From Allacma fusca (Eukaryota; Arthropoda; Collembola; Symphypleona; Sminthuridae), in assembly GCA_947179485.1 (NCBI GenBank), contig OX359245.1, forward strand, positions 20,385,067-20,449,066: a stretch of 64,000 nt of DNA. The letters run 5' to 3'. The notes under the pieces were generated by a model. That model ran no database searches. It was not told the origin of the DNA and saw nothing but the letters and a program-made list of their open reading frames with translations. Below, piece by piece: positions 48,582 through 59,570 of this stretch. Numbering within the stretch: the first letter of the stretch is position 1; every line of letters begins with the position of its first letter. A program made the translations under genes and the position numbers.

Positions 48582-48914
48582 ATTTAAAAAAAATTGCAAT
48601 CTAATCCAGGTGAGCCTAAAAGTGTGAGTGTATATGTTCGTGTGTAATGACTAGAGCTTGTGTATTACCTGCCTAATGACAGCTATGCGTATGTATGATT
48701 ATTATTTATTATAGGAGCCTCACATATGCATTTAGTCCACGCGTGCAATTCTGGTTTGGTCTGCGGGGCTGGAACAATTCCATTGTGAGGTTCATTTCTT
48801 CAAGAAAAAATGGGTGGATTTTTTTTTTACGTCATGTACCGAGAAGACACTTGACCATACAAGAAATATTGCTTCAAGTTGTTATTTTGGCTAGGACTGG
48901 AAAAATTTTGTGGG
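48582..48914. other. Spacer before the Gly/Tyr-rich protein promoter
   Basis: Nothing recognised between the orphan exon and the TATA box at 48915. Confidence 0.3.
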
Positions 48915-48920
48915 TATAAA
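48915..48920 (+). promoter_or_regulatory. TATA box of the Gly/Tyr-rich protein gene
   Basis: TATAAA about 137 bases upstream of the ATG at 49052. An initiator-like TCACT follows roughly 30 bases later. Confidence 0.6.
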
Positions 48921-49051
48921 TGGGATTGCCGGTGAAATGGAAAGTCACTACTTGCTCATCCTCCAGTCTGATCACTTGTGTGGTTTTAACTCCTTCAACT
49001 CCAATTCTCAACTTATTTTTGTCGGTTTCACCGCAAACTCATCTCATCAAC

Positions 49052-49901
49052 ATGCAAACCGTAAGTTCAAATTCTTGTTTAGATTGTTGGCAAAAGCCTG
49101 ACCTCTGTTTCAATTTTAGTTTTATTCAAATATTACAGCTTCCTTTTCAGATTTTGTCTCTTAAGTTTTAATCTCGTTGAGGCTTCGCTGTAATTTTTTA
49201 ATCTAACAAAATGTTTGTTCTAGAAATTTGATCAAAATGTTTGTTCTAGAAATTTGATCAAAATGTTTGTTCTAGAAATTTGATCAAAATGTTTGTTCTA
49301 GAAATTTGATCAAAATTTCTTTTTTCAAAAGCTTAATAAATAATTAAAAAACTGGGGAGTTTGCTGAAGCGTTTTAAAAACTTTTCCTCAAATTCTCAAA
49401 CTAATTATGACTTGAAATGGTTTTTAGATCGTTGTCCTTTCCGCCATCTTGGCTGTTGCCGCCGCCGGTAACCTCAACTACGCTGTTCCCCAAGTCGGAC
49501 TCGGAAACACCGTTGTGAGTTCCGCCCGTCTCGGAGGCAACTTCGCTTACACCGTCAACCAACCCGGGTATGCTGGACTTAACTATGGTTCCCCACTCGT
49601 CTACACCTCTGGAGTCCCAGCTGCTTCCACCCTTCAAACCGTCGGAGTTAAAGCCCCAGTGACCACCCAATACTACACCACCGGCAGTGTCCCAGTCTCC
49701 ACCGGCTACGTTGCTGGAACCCCAGCTGCCACCTACAAGACCGTCTCTGGAGTCTCCCCAGTTACCTACACCTCTGGTCTTGGATACACCAACCTCGGAT
49801 ACTCCGGTCTCGGATACACTGGTCTCGGATACACTGGTGTCTCTGGCCTTAATGGATACACTGGTGTCTCTGGCCTCAACGGCTACACCACCGTCTACTA
49901 A
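49052..49901 (+). CDS. Gly/Tyr/Val-rich secreted cuticle-like protein
   Basis: A three-codon exon (MQT|gtaagt, 49052-49060) joins exon 2 (49428-49901) to give 160 residues. The joined N-terminus MQTIVVLSAILAVAAAG is a signal peptide. The mature part has no Cys and is rich in Val, Thr, Tyr and Gly. It has VSGVSPVTYTSG-type units in the middle and a C-terminal run of GLGYTNLGYSGLGYTG repeats and a duplicated VSGLNGYT. This is the style of structural cuticle or silk-like proteins; no RR chitin-binding consensus is visible. GC content and codon bias (many C-ending codons) are much higher than the surroundings, suggesting strong expression. A TATA box lies upstream and AATAAA at 50208-50213 downstream. 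The intron holds a four-copy repeat. Confidence 0.88.
49208..49311 (+). repeat. Four perfect 26-bp tandem units with heat-shock-element-like core
   Basis: Unit AAAATGTTTGTTCTAGAAAT plus TTGATC is repeated four times without change inside intron 1 of the cuticle-like gene. Each copy contains TTCTAGAA, an inverted pair of nGAAn units, with an imperfect third half-site (TTT) after it. Identical copies imply recent expansion. Confidence 0.9.
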
Positions 49902-50207
49902 ATGCTTCCTGTTTTTCATGAATTAACATTATGAAGACACTACTGCATTTAAACCAAAAAGCCGACCTGTGACCTGTTAATATCTTGTGTGTGTACTAAA
50001 ACTTGGAGTTAATTAGTTTGACAATTTGGTTTCTACTCAGGGAAACTATAGTGTCAATTTTATTCCCTCCGGTTTTTAGGATGAGAGTGTGACTCTTTGT
50101 TTTTGTTATTTCCAAATTCAAGTCAACTCATTTGACTCTTGTCGAAATTTCTTTTGCTCTTGATTTTTCTTCCGTCCAGATTGCTCTTTTGCAGTCTGGA
50201 ACATTGA

Positions 50208-50213
50208 AATAAA
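50208..50213 (+). promoter_or_regulatory. Polyadenylation signal of the Gly/Tyr-rich gene
   Basis: AATAAA about 310 bases after the stop at 49901. Confidence 0.5.
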
Positions 50214-50672
50214 TCTCAGTACCGTTTACTTATAATTATCTCAGTTTTAAATCCATCATTTATTTCATTTTTGTAGCATCCATTCATACTCAACTGCATA
50301 TACTCCTTCACAGTTTTGATAAACAGCAGTCTACAAATGACCCACATAGAGTTACACTTTAGTAGGGAAATTAATTATCTGTATTTAACCTAAAATTATA
50401 TAAAATAGTAAGGATAATAATTATTAATGACTGCGACAATTTACAGATACTCCAGCTAGAATTCCATCAAACACTTGTTTTTTTTTGGAACTTGTTGCAA
50501 AATGTAGTTTAAATTTCTGGGTCATACAAAATTAAAAGTATAGTGAAAACGATAAGCGACCCCAACTTCGGTTCCTTATCCTATATGTTTCCTTAATTCA
50601 CTAAAAGTATGATAATCAGAGCTATATGTAGATTCACTGAAAATGAGCTACACCTACTAGAGCTAAAATACT
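50214..50672. other. Convergent 3' spacer
   Basis: Separates the cuticle-like gene and the CFA-like gene. A reverse-strand AATAAA near 50257 may end the latter. Confidence 0.3.
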
Positions 50673-53600
50673 TTATAAAAAGTCTTCATCAAATAATTCA
50701 GAGAAACTACAAGAGTGGACACCTTCCTTGTGCTTCTTTGACAGCAGTATTTGCCACCATTGGAACTTGGCCATTCGGAAACCCTCAGCATTACAAACAT
50801 AAGAAAATTTAAACTTCCGGATTGTATTTTCCCCATAAACTCTTTTTAAATCGCTAGAATTTTTCTCCAACTTGTCAATCCAAGCTTCAAAAGTCTTGTA
50901 AAAATGTTCCCCGAAATTCTCAATCTCTTCAATTACAAATAGGTCAGGGATGCTTTCCAGAGAGAAATCCAGCGTATTTGTAGGAACATGAATGGTTGAG
51001 GAGTTGGTTAAAAATTCAAGGTTGCTATTACAGCTTTGAGCCCCGGGCGTTTCAAATAAAAACAAGCCATCGTCTTTCAAATATTTCCCAATGGAAGTCA
51101 AGAACTTCCTGTGATCCTGAACTTGGAGCTGCTCCGTGGAAATAATACAGTCAAACTTTTCCGTGAGGAATAGGCAATCATATTCCATCAATCTGAAGCA
51201 CACTTTTGAGCCGGAACAGAATCTTCGAGCATAGTTGATTTGACTCTCAGAATTGGTCACACCCACCACACGCACCTGGTAATTGAAAGCAAGGTAGTTA
51301 CAGAGACCCCCGAATCCAGATCCTATTACGAGGACAGTCATTCCAGCCGAGATCTTAAGTTTGGTTGCGACCAAGTTCATTTTGTCATTTTGAGCAGAAT
51401 TTAGATCCCTTGCCGTTTCCCAGTAACCACTGTTGAGACTCATGTAAGGGTCCAATATCACTTCGTAAAATTCTGGATCTGAGTGCAAACAAGTAAAAAT
51501 CCGCAATGATTAAACTATTTTAAGGCATATTTTTATTTTATGTGGCATTGTATTGTCTACACTGTAGGGGTGAGCACCTCGTTGGTTTCCAAATTCTCGT
51601 TTGTCTCTTCTCGTTTCTGAAAACAATACGAGAACGAGATATTTTGAGAACGAGATTAGCGAGAGTAAGCAAAGCACGAGACAAACGAGACGGGGAAAAA
51701 CATTATTTTTATGTTGAAAGATATGTAATTTAATTGTGGCCTGCACAAATTCTTCTGAGAGAACATATAAGTTTATTTAATTTCACTAACCGGAAAAGTC
51801 TCAAGGCGCAAAATATTTTTCTTTGGGTTTGTACCATATAATTTGAAAACATGAAACCCCTTGAAAAAATGTAATAAAGGTCTACCGCAATAAAAGCTAG
51901 CACCAAGGGCTTCAAAATGTCTTAATTGACAAAATCGTATAGCAAAACACTCCATTTTCCAGTTTGATATGGGTTTAAACAACATTTAACCCTGCAGTGA
52001 CCAACAAAAGTGTTTGGTTGAGTGGACCAACATATTACCACTCTGTCCAATGTTAATTTTCTTAGCAGGGACCATATACACATTATCTTAACAACAAATT
52101 CATCTGTATCAATTAATATATATTAAATAGTACATATATTTTATATATTTATTATATAATATATATACACATAATATATAATAAATATATAAAATATATG
52201 TAATATATAATATATATACACATAATATATAATAAATATATAAAATATATGTAATATATAATATATATACACATAATATATAATAAATATATAAAATATA
52301 TGTAATATATAATATATATGCACATAATATATAATAAATATATAAAATATATGTAATATATAATATATATGCACATAATATATAATAAATGTATAAATGT
52401 ATATATGTAATATAATATATATGCACATAATATATAATAAATGTATAAATGTATATATGTAATATAATATATATGCACATAATATATAATAAATGTATAA
52501 ATGTATATATGTAATATAATATATATGCACATAATATATAATAAATGTATAAATGTATATATGTAATATAATATATATGCACATAATATATAATAAATGT
52601 ATAAATGTATATATGTAATATAATATATATGCACATAATATATAATAAATGTATAAATGTATATATGTAATATAATATATATGCACATAATATATAATAA
52701 ATGTATAAATGTATATATGTAATATAATATATATGCACATAATATATAATAAATGTATAAATGTATATATGTAATATAATATATTTATATATAATATATA
52801 CGTAATATATATTTTTGTCTGTAGTTTTTATTTCTCCGGTTTTTTTAGTTGTGTAGGTCCTAAAAATTGACCCAAAATAATTTGCATCAAGCTGTGCGCG
52901 AACCCGTGATCTGAAGTATGTAATTTGTTTCGGGCCCCAATGCGTTCAATGCTGCCGTATGCTTTACATTGTAAATGGCGCCTAAGATGCTAAAGTTGTC
53001 CCACATTTTATTTTTTTATTCAAAATTGACGAAAGTTGGGGACACGAAACTTGACCTGAGTGTTAACAAAATAGTAATGAACACATACGATTTTTTTCAA
53101 GACTGTAAGTTGAACCATGTACTCAGGAAATCAAATTTAATTCTGTTTTGGAAGTTTTTGGACAGCGTGGTAATAGGTTGGTCTCTGCAGGGTTAATTGC
53201 AAACGATATTCTCGTTAAAAAAGCGAGATGTCTCGTTCTGTCTCATTACACTCACCCCGTACCCCTAGTCTACAGCAAATAAATGTCGAGCTTTCAGTAG
53301 CAATACTGTGTACAATTGTCTGGCAACGCAGCCAGTGAGAAATTCTTCATTTGGGCTTGGTGTAGGAAGATAAAAAATTAATTTGGGAGCATTTAGAACC
53401 AAGTTTATTTTCTTTCTGACAATAGTGACGAAAAAGTACACACAGCTACAAAATGTTTGCAAACTATTGTGAGGTGAGAACGAGAGATGGGACAAAAACA
53501 GAAATAATCCATGTCCGCGATTTAAATACATTTTTCAATAACCTTGGAAATTATGAAATTTGGTTTAAACTTCCTTAGTGATAACCTTATACGAATGATT

Positions 53601-55680
53601 ATAGACTATGTGCATATATACAAGAACACAGAGCATACATGCATGCTATGTGTAGCGTGAATCATGTTATTCCCCCCACTAGCTCACATGACAATGACTA
53701 ATTCGCTTTACTCGTTGATATAGGACCCTATTTGGGGTCACGGGGGTCACAAACGTGAAACAGTTCCAGTTTTTTTAAAGATTTTAAAATTAGCGTTTTT
53801 CATCCCGGAAAATAATTTGTTTGAAATAGGCTTTGACGCTTGCTTTTAGAAAATTTATGGAGATTCCAGAGAGCTGTGATATGTTCCTGTAGGTTGAAAA
53901 GCGTGGCATTCACTGGTAAATACAAGGACCAAGGTTAGGAAAGTTCCTCTGTCAGAGCAAAATTGTAAAAATTGCAGAGGGGACGGAAATTTGGAAGAGA
54001 AAGAATTTTAACATTGATACAAACAAGCTGTACCAATGAAATAAAGCATATTCCAAATAACTGAAACTGTAGAAAATTTCATGGGGATTACTTTGTAGCT
54101 AACATGGTTTTCTTACGTCAAAAATTGCATCTACAACAAACAAAAGAGCAATTCAAGGTTTAAATAATGCAAAATTTTATTCTTCGTGATGATAGAAACT
54201 TTTTGAAATAATTCATACGCTTATTTTTTCACCCTTTTGGTTCCTGCGGCCGCAATCGTTGACTTGAAGAAATCATGAGTACGAAATACTATACTACCCA
54301 GCCTGACTATTACAGTTCATTCTCGCTATAAGAAATCTACTTGGCGACTTAATAAAGGCAGGTTCTCTATATGTAAAAAAATATTTGAACGTTTTGTCTG
54401 TTTAGGGAGCGTCCATAAATGATGTCATGCACTATATCAGTGGGTCCTTTCATAATTTTCTGACGCTGGAATGAAAAAGTCAGTGGGTCTAACAAGTTCA
54501 TTGTGACATCATCATCAACGATTAAATGAAATAGGGGGTACAAGGAACTATGCGACATCTGCTGCTGAAAATTATACCATTTTAGCTAAATGACAACGAT
54601 AGATTATTTTTACAATCACGTGAAACCATTTTTCACCGGCAACGAGTTTTTAGATTCTTAATACGAGTCTTCTACTTTTTTGTGGCACCACATTTCATTT
54701 ATCTAAAGCATTCTTCGTAAATTCAATGTTTCAAGATCCAATTTTTTGTGTTAGTACCGTTGAATATTGGCATTGGATTAATTATAATTATTAATTCGTT
54801 GACCTTTTTTGGCAGTGATTTTCAAATTTATTGGCTTGTTGCAGGGAAAGTTACATGACATTCAAAAATGATCTTTCAGGGAGATTAACAAAAATCCGAT
54901 ATCCGATTTACATAGGCTTCTGCGATAAAGAATGCGCTGATTTTTGGACGTTTTAATCACAAATGTTTGAGAACATGCGTGGTTAATTTCTGTGCTTGGT
55001 GAGAGTGACGTCATTATGAGGGTGGGTCCATCACTAACACCAGAAATGACGCCTTAGTGACACTAGTATCAGTGGGTGGAAATTTTATGATTTTTGGCAT
55101 GACATCATTTATGGACGCTCCCTTATTACAGTAGTTTGAATTTCTCTCGGTGTACGAGAGAATTATTATTGCTTACAAGCGTCAAATTTTGCTGCTTCTA
55201 GGAATGCTCTTACATATGTAGGGAGTAAACTGTAGACTACTAAATATTCTTTTAAGACTTACCTATTTCGTCTTCCTTTATTTTCTCCATTCTAACGTCC
55301 GGCCAAGCAAACACTTTAGACAGTACCTTTTTGAACCAAATCTTGCATGGCCAAGACTTGGTTGACATAACCTCTCCGAAGATCATCTCCGCAGACAGAA
55401 GATTCTTCAAACATGCTCGTAAATCGGCAGTGGTCCAAAGTCCGTTGACATAACCGGTCTCCAGACCAAATAAAAACTTGCCCTCATGGAAACTCTGGTA
55501 AAAGTCAGAACTTAGCACTTGAATGTCGGAGTTTCTGTGGCCATCAAGGGCTACCCCAAAACTGGCTAATTTTGACTTGACCGACTTCTCCATGTAGGTG
55601 AACGTCACTGATTCTTTGATCTTCCTTAGCAAAATTCCTGTGAGTTCTAAAATCTCTTGGAAATCACTCAACCTTCGCAT
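50673..55680 (-). CDS. Cyclopropane-fatty-acid-synthase-like SAM methyltransferase
   Basis: Two exons, 55263-55680 and 50673-51478, join in phase across a 3,784-bp intron to give 407 residues, near the bacterial CFA length of about 380. The N-terminal domain has FGLETGYVNGLW (bacterial GLGESYMDGWW type). The catalytic domain has LDPYMSLNSGYW, NLVATKLKISAGMTVLVIGSGFGGL (SAM-binding loop, positions about 170-195), a VVGVTNSESQ motif and the C-terminal QWWQILLSK. CFA synthases methylenate unsaturated phospholipid acyl chains using SAM. Residues that I recall as binding the catalytic bicarbonate are all replaced here (see findings), so the reaction is uncertain. An in-frame stop precedes the ATG at 55680. 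Spliceosomal intron and flanking arthropod genes show it is in the host genome. The family is best known from bacteria, plants and some protists; bacterial origin is an inference. Confidence 0.88.
51990..53192. mobile_element. piggyBac-like non-autonomous element, TTAA sites
   Basis: TTAA flanks both ends (51986-51989, 53193-53196). The ends read CCCTGCAGTGACCAAC and, inverted, CCCTGCAGAGACCAAC. A second inverted block, ATTACCACTCTGTCCAA near 52030 and its near-complement near 53150-53175, follows after a short left-side insertion. TTAA targets and CCC ends are piggyBac features. The interior is mostly an AT minisatellite and has no transposase. It sits inside the hAT-like element. Confidence 0.75.
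52130..52800. repeat. AT minisatellite, about 12 units of 51 then 52 bp
   Basis: The landmark CACATAATATATAATAAAT recurs at 52168, 52219, 52270, 52321, 52372, 52424, 52476, 52528, 52580, 52632, 52684 and 52736. The first units are 51 bp and use TATAAAATATATG. From 52372 the spacing becomes 52 bp and the word changes to GTATAAATGTATATATG. Long open frames (Tyr/Ile-rich) on the reverse strand are artefacts of the repeat. Confidence 0.95.
54405..55122. mobile_element. 718-bp MITE with perfect 26-bp ends and TTA duplication
   Basis: Perfect inverted ends start GGGAGCGTCCATAAATGATG (54405-54430 and 55097-55122). TTA lies at 54402-54404 and 55123-55125. No transposase frame. A 3-bp TTA duplication fits PIF/Harbinger-type integration. 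It lies in the CFA-like gene intron, 140 bases from exon 1. Sequence before it (from 54313, CAGTTCATTCTCGCTATAAG) resembles one end of a pogo-like MITE, so it may have landed in an older element. Confidence 0.8.
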
Positions 55681-56076
55681 TCTCAGTGTGATGTGTACTA
55701 TGATTGCTTATTGGGTTGACTTTACTACATGGTAAAACAAAGGAATTGCAATTTCAACATTACAAGGCTAGCTGTCCACCATATATTTGTAGGAATCAAT
55801 ACTAAACAGCCCCTACAAAGCTTACTGAAGGTCAGCTCTTGTAGTTTATTCATGGGCATGAGAAAGGTTAATAAAAGTGTTGCAACATAATGCAGAAACG
55901 GAGGAATATGTATTGTTCCTTCTATGACGAACTTGCTTCACAGGAAGTGAACGAGTAATAATTATTTTCGCAAACTTGTTTAAGGCTCATTACTCTGCAA
56001 GTTAATTCTAGCTCTAAATAGCTTTGCTTTGCTGTCCAGATATATTTAAAGGAGTACTTCTTTTACTCTGTTTTTA
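55681..56076. other. Upstream region of the CFA-like gene
   Basis: No TATA box or additional exon recognised. Confidence 0.3.
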
Positions 56077-56262
56077 TTACATAAGCATATTAGTAACACT
56101 AGCTTCTTTCTGTTTTTCTGTTGTGATATCCGCCAAGTGCTGATAAGCGAGGGAATTTATTTCCGGAACTTCACACTCGCCTTGTACTCTTTGGAAGTCA
56201 ATACTCAGCAATAATACAATAATGACGTGCAAGTACTTTGGTGTTTTTTTCCATAAACACAT
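56077..56262 (-). CDS. Possible small secreted peptide, 61 residues
   Basis: The frame begins MCLWKKTPKYLHVIIVLLLS and continues to a plausible signal-peptidase site (VQG). A short polar mature region of about 34 residues follows, with a single Cys and an acidic/Lys-rich part (TTEKQKEAS). No homologue recognised, no TATA box and no splice partner clear. It may be a first exon or a chance frame. Confidence 0.3.
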   Translation of the reverse strand: MCLWKKTPKYLHVIIVLLLSIDFQRVQGECEVPEINSLAYQHLADITTEKQKEASVTNMLM

Positions 56263-57779
56263 TCACAGAATTTCCAGTAAATATATTATTTTCAATTTAT
56301 TTATATAATTTTATTTTATTATGTATCCCAATACTAATACTATTTTCTCTAGTTTCAAACTTCTTTCTGGGTCTTTTACAAGTACTTAGGCATTTCAAAA
56401 CAAAATATTTTCGTTCCCGTGTTTTCCAGCCTGAGGAGCTTTATTAGACATTAAATTGTGCACACAATTATCAACTATCAACTTAAGTAATAATTATATC
56501 GGCTGTATAGCGTCTTGCCAAAATGAAAGGGAGTGTCAATTACTGCTTTGCAGTGTAAAACCTTATTTTTCTGCTAGGAATCTCTGCAGATATATCGTTA
56601 CAATTAAATCAGAAATATTTAGTTATTATGTTTGTAGTACACATGTATTTACATCACTACATACTTTTAGAGGATGCAGATAGTTTTTTATGTATATTTT
56701 CAGCATGTGTGATCATCAAATGTGTTACTCCAGTGTTTGGCTGCGTGAGAACGACTATTTTTTCATACAATTACGACTGTGAAAGGAATTCCCGATTTAT
56801 CAGCAGTGCTTTACTTTCCTCAAAACAAAATCTTTAAAAAATATATACATTTCGAATAATGAGAGAATGTATGAATAAATGAATAAAAAGTAATTGAAGG
56901 ATTTATTAGTTTTTGTCAGACATTGTCTACAACGTCTGAAAGTACTACGTAGAAATTGTAATACTAGTATTGTATACGAGTTAACTCAATATGTACATAC
57001 ATACTTATGTTGCTTCTAGGCCTTGTGCCGTTTGAACTCCAAATCAAGATTTGGTACACAAGTTCCGGACGCTTATTAACCGGTTGAAATTGGTATATCA
57101 TAAAATTGACATTACAGTAAAAGTGTAAAAATAATTTCATCAATTTGACCAGCGATGGAAAACCGAAAAATATGGTTTTGGTTAATACCTTAACGTTTCT
57201 CCCAGAAATATGTACGTTAACGTTATAGTTCACGTTATCTGGAGAAACGGTTATTGGTAAAAACTGTTACGGCATCTGCTAAACGGTTAAAAACAGTTTT
57301 CCAAAATAATGGTTACAGCTTCCAAGACATACAGTTAAACAGTTAAAAACGGTTATAAGAATTCTTTATCCTAAATTTTTGCAATCAATGATATTTTGTA
57401 ATATTATTATACAGCACACAATAATAGAATAGTACTGGTGGCTAATTTTTTAAATCACAATTGACAACAATTGAAATTGTAGTAAACATGTGGTGCAAAG
57501 CTCACCCGTGTTATTGAATCACAGCCTTCCACTAAACACCAGGAGTTGTCTTCTCGAAAATTGTATTTGAAAAAATCATCTGTGATCAGCACTACGTGCT
57601 AAGTCACCAGGGGGCGAAGCGCCGGCGGTTTGTGGTAACAAGGGTTATTAACAGTATTGTGGTGTACAAGGAAACGTGTAATTATTTAATTTCCCACTGT
57701 ATTGTTCACATTTATATGTACTGGGCAAAGATGGTAACTGAGGCAAAATAAAAAATCCAAAACTGCAATCGATTCATAT
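56263..57779. other. Intergenic with decayed repeats
   Basis: At about 57240-57360 the words AACGGTTA and AACAGTTAAAAACGGTT recur several times in degenerate form, likely an old repeat. No gene recognised. Confidence 0.35.
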
Positions 57780-58165
57780 TGCAACAAAACCGAAGCCGGA
57801 TTTCAAGGCAGGGAAGGTATTTTTTACGACCTTAGTGATCAACGAGTTAAAATCTAGTTCCTGTGGTTAACCCAGGTTTTCACGTCAATTCGAAGTTTTT
57901 TCGAAATTTCATAAAATTTTGAATATTGTGGCGAGGAAGGTATTTTCGACGATTTTATTGATCCAGGAATTCTTTCGAGCGTTTAAATCAGAATTTTTCG
58001 TAAATTCGGAATATTTTCGAAATTTAAGGAAATTTGGGCGGGAAAGGTATTTTCCACGACATTAGTTATCAACGAATTCGTTTGTACGGTTAAATTAGAT
58101 TTTTAAGTGAATTCGGGGAATTTTCGAAATTTCATGAAATTTCGAAAATTGAAAAAGTAAAGGCG
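57780..58165. repeat. Three degenerate units of about 110 bp
   Basis: Each unit runs GGCGGGAAAGGTATTTTCCACGA-like, ATCAACGAATTC-like, GTTAAAT, TTCG-rich, ending TTTCGAAATTTCATGAAATT-like. Unit starts are near 57805, 57930 and 58030. Confidence 0.6.
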
Positions 58166-58297
58166 TTATTCCCAAGTCCAGGACCCAAAAGGTCGTTTGC
58201 CGCTGGTCCGGCGGTTGTATCTTGTCCCGTGCGGGAGCCTTTAGAAGGACAAAATCAAAAATCATCGCTACGCGATAATTTGAGGCTTCGCGTAGGG

Positions 58298-59567
58298 CGG
58301 GTATGGAAAATCTTCGCGCACCCGCGCACTTGGTGCGTGGCCGAAACAGTACCCCTTCATATGCCAATGAAGTAGAGTTTAAAAACTGGGATGAGTTGCC
58401 ATTTTTTTAAAAAAATTATTACCTACACACGTGCCAAACTGGGTGAAGTTGCAACTTTTTAAATATTTTATGCCCATACACGTGCCAAACTGAGATTACT
58501 TGCCATTTTGAAAAAAGTTATACCTACATACATGCCAAACTGCGATTAGTATATTAGTTGTAATTTTTTAAATTTGTGGTCATACACGTGCCAATTTTGG
58601 ATGAGTTGCCATTTTTTAAAACAAATATTTACCTACATACATGCCAAAGCGGGGTTAGTTGCCACGTTTTTAAAAATTTGGTGACAGTTTCTAAAATTTT
58701 GGGATTATACACGTGCCAAACTGGGATGACTTGCCATTTTAAAAAAAGTTATACCTACATACGTGCCAAACTGCGATTAGTATATTAGTTATAATTTTTT
58801 AAATTACTGGTCATACACGTGCCAATTTTGGATGAGTTGCCAATTTTTAAAACAAATGTTTACCTACATATGGCAAAGCGGGATTTGTTGCCACATTTTT
58901 AAAAATTTGGTGGCACTTTTTTGAAATTTTATGGCCATACACGTGCCAAACTGGGACGACTTGCCAATTTGTTAAAACAATTTGTACGTATATTGTCACG
59001 ACATTATTAGAATAACCATAGTTGTTATTATTGAGTCAAACAATTATTACTAGTTTTAGAAATAATGAATTTATAATATTACGAAAGATATTAATCAATG
59101 CTTATTACACAATGCTTACCTAACTAAACGACTACCATCTATTCGGTTGAATAAATTAAGGGAGGTCATTCCTGGTTTAGCTCTTGACATAACTTGACCT
59201 ATCTTTACTACTCTACCACTGAGTCACCCTACACTATCTTATAATAAGTCTGAGCTACGCTACCTCTTACCATAACAATATACGTACCAAACTGGGATGA
59301 GTTGCCACTATTTTAAAAAATTGTATTACCTACATAGGTGCCAAAGTGGGCTAAGTTGACACTTTTTGAATGAGATAGTTGCCATTTTTTGAAAATTGTG
59401 TGCGCATACACGTGCCAAACTGAGTAAAGTTGCCAATTTTTGGACGAGATATTTGCCTTTTTTTGACAGGGATAGTTGCCATGTTGGAATCAGGTGAAAT
59501 AAGTCACACAGTTGCCAATCTGACCATTATTTAGTGCGTTGACAATTTAGAAGATTTTCCATACCCG
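58298..59567. mobile_element. 1,270-bp element, perfect 18-bp ends, 8-bp target duplication
   Basis: The ends CGGGTATGGAAAATCTTC (58298-58315) and its exact inverse (59550-59567) are flanked by GCGTAGGG at 58290-58297 and 59568-59575. The interior is a degenerate tandem array of about 60-120 bp units based on CATACACGTGCCAAACTGGG and GAGTTGCCATTTTT, followed by CCTACATAC. At about 58985-59275 the array is broken by a different, non-repetitive piece of nearly 300 bp. No transposase frame. An 8-bp duplication fits hAT or P-like elements, but the ends are unlike the usual hAT CAGGG termini. Confidence 0.85.
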
Positions 59568-59570
59568 GCG

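Larger units (their letters stand above)
51563..53267. mobile_element. hAT-like non-autonomous element in the CFA-like gene intron
   Basis: Termini TGTAGGGGTGAG and CTCACCCCGTACCCCTA are imperfectly inverted. They are followed inward by CTCGTT / AACGAG-rich sub-terminal sequence on both sides. Flanks GTCTACAC (51555-51562) and GTCTACAG (53268-53275) look like an 8-bp target duplication with one change, as for hAT elements. The interior is occupied by a second, nested element. Confidence 0.5.

Noticed and set aside
49401..49919. Minus-strand 172-residue Ser/Val/Gly-rich frame opposite the Gly/Tyr-rich gene
   Set aside because: Shadow of the repetitive plus-strand exon; no start context or domain.
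52109..52740. Three overlapping minus-strand open frames of about 180-210 residues, Tyr/Ile-rich
   Set aside because: They are translations of the AT minisatellite in all three frames; unit lengths of 51 and 52 bp explain the open frames.
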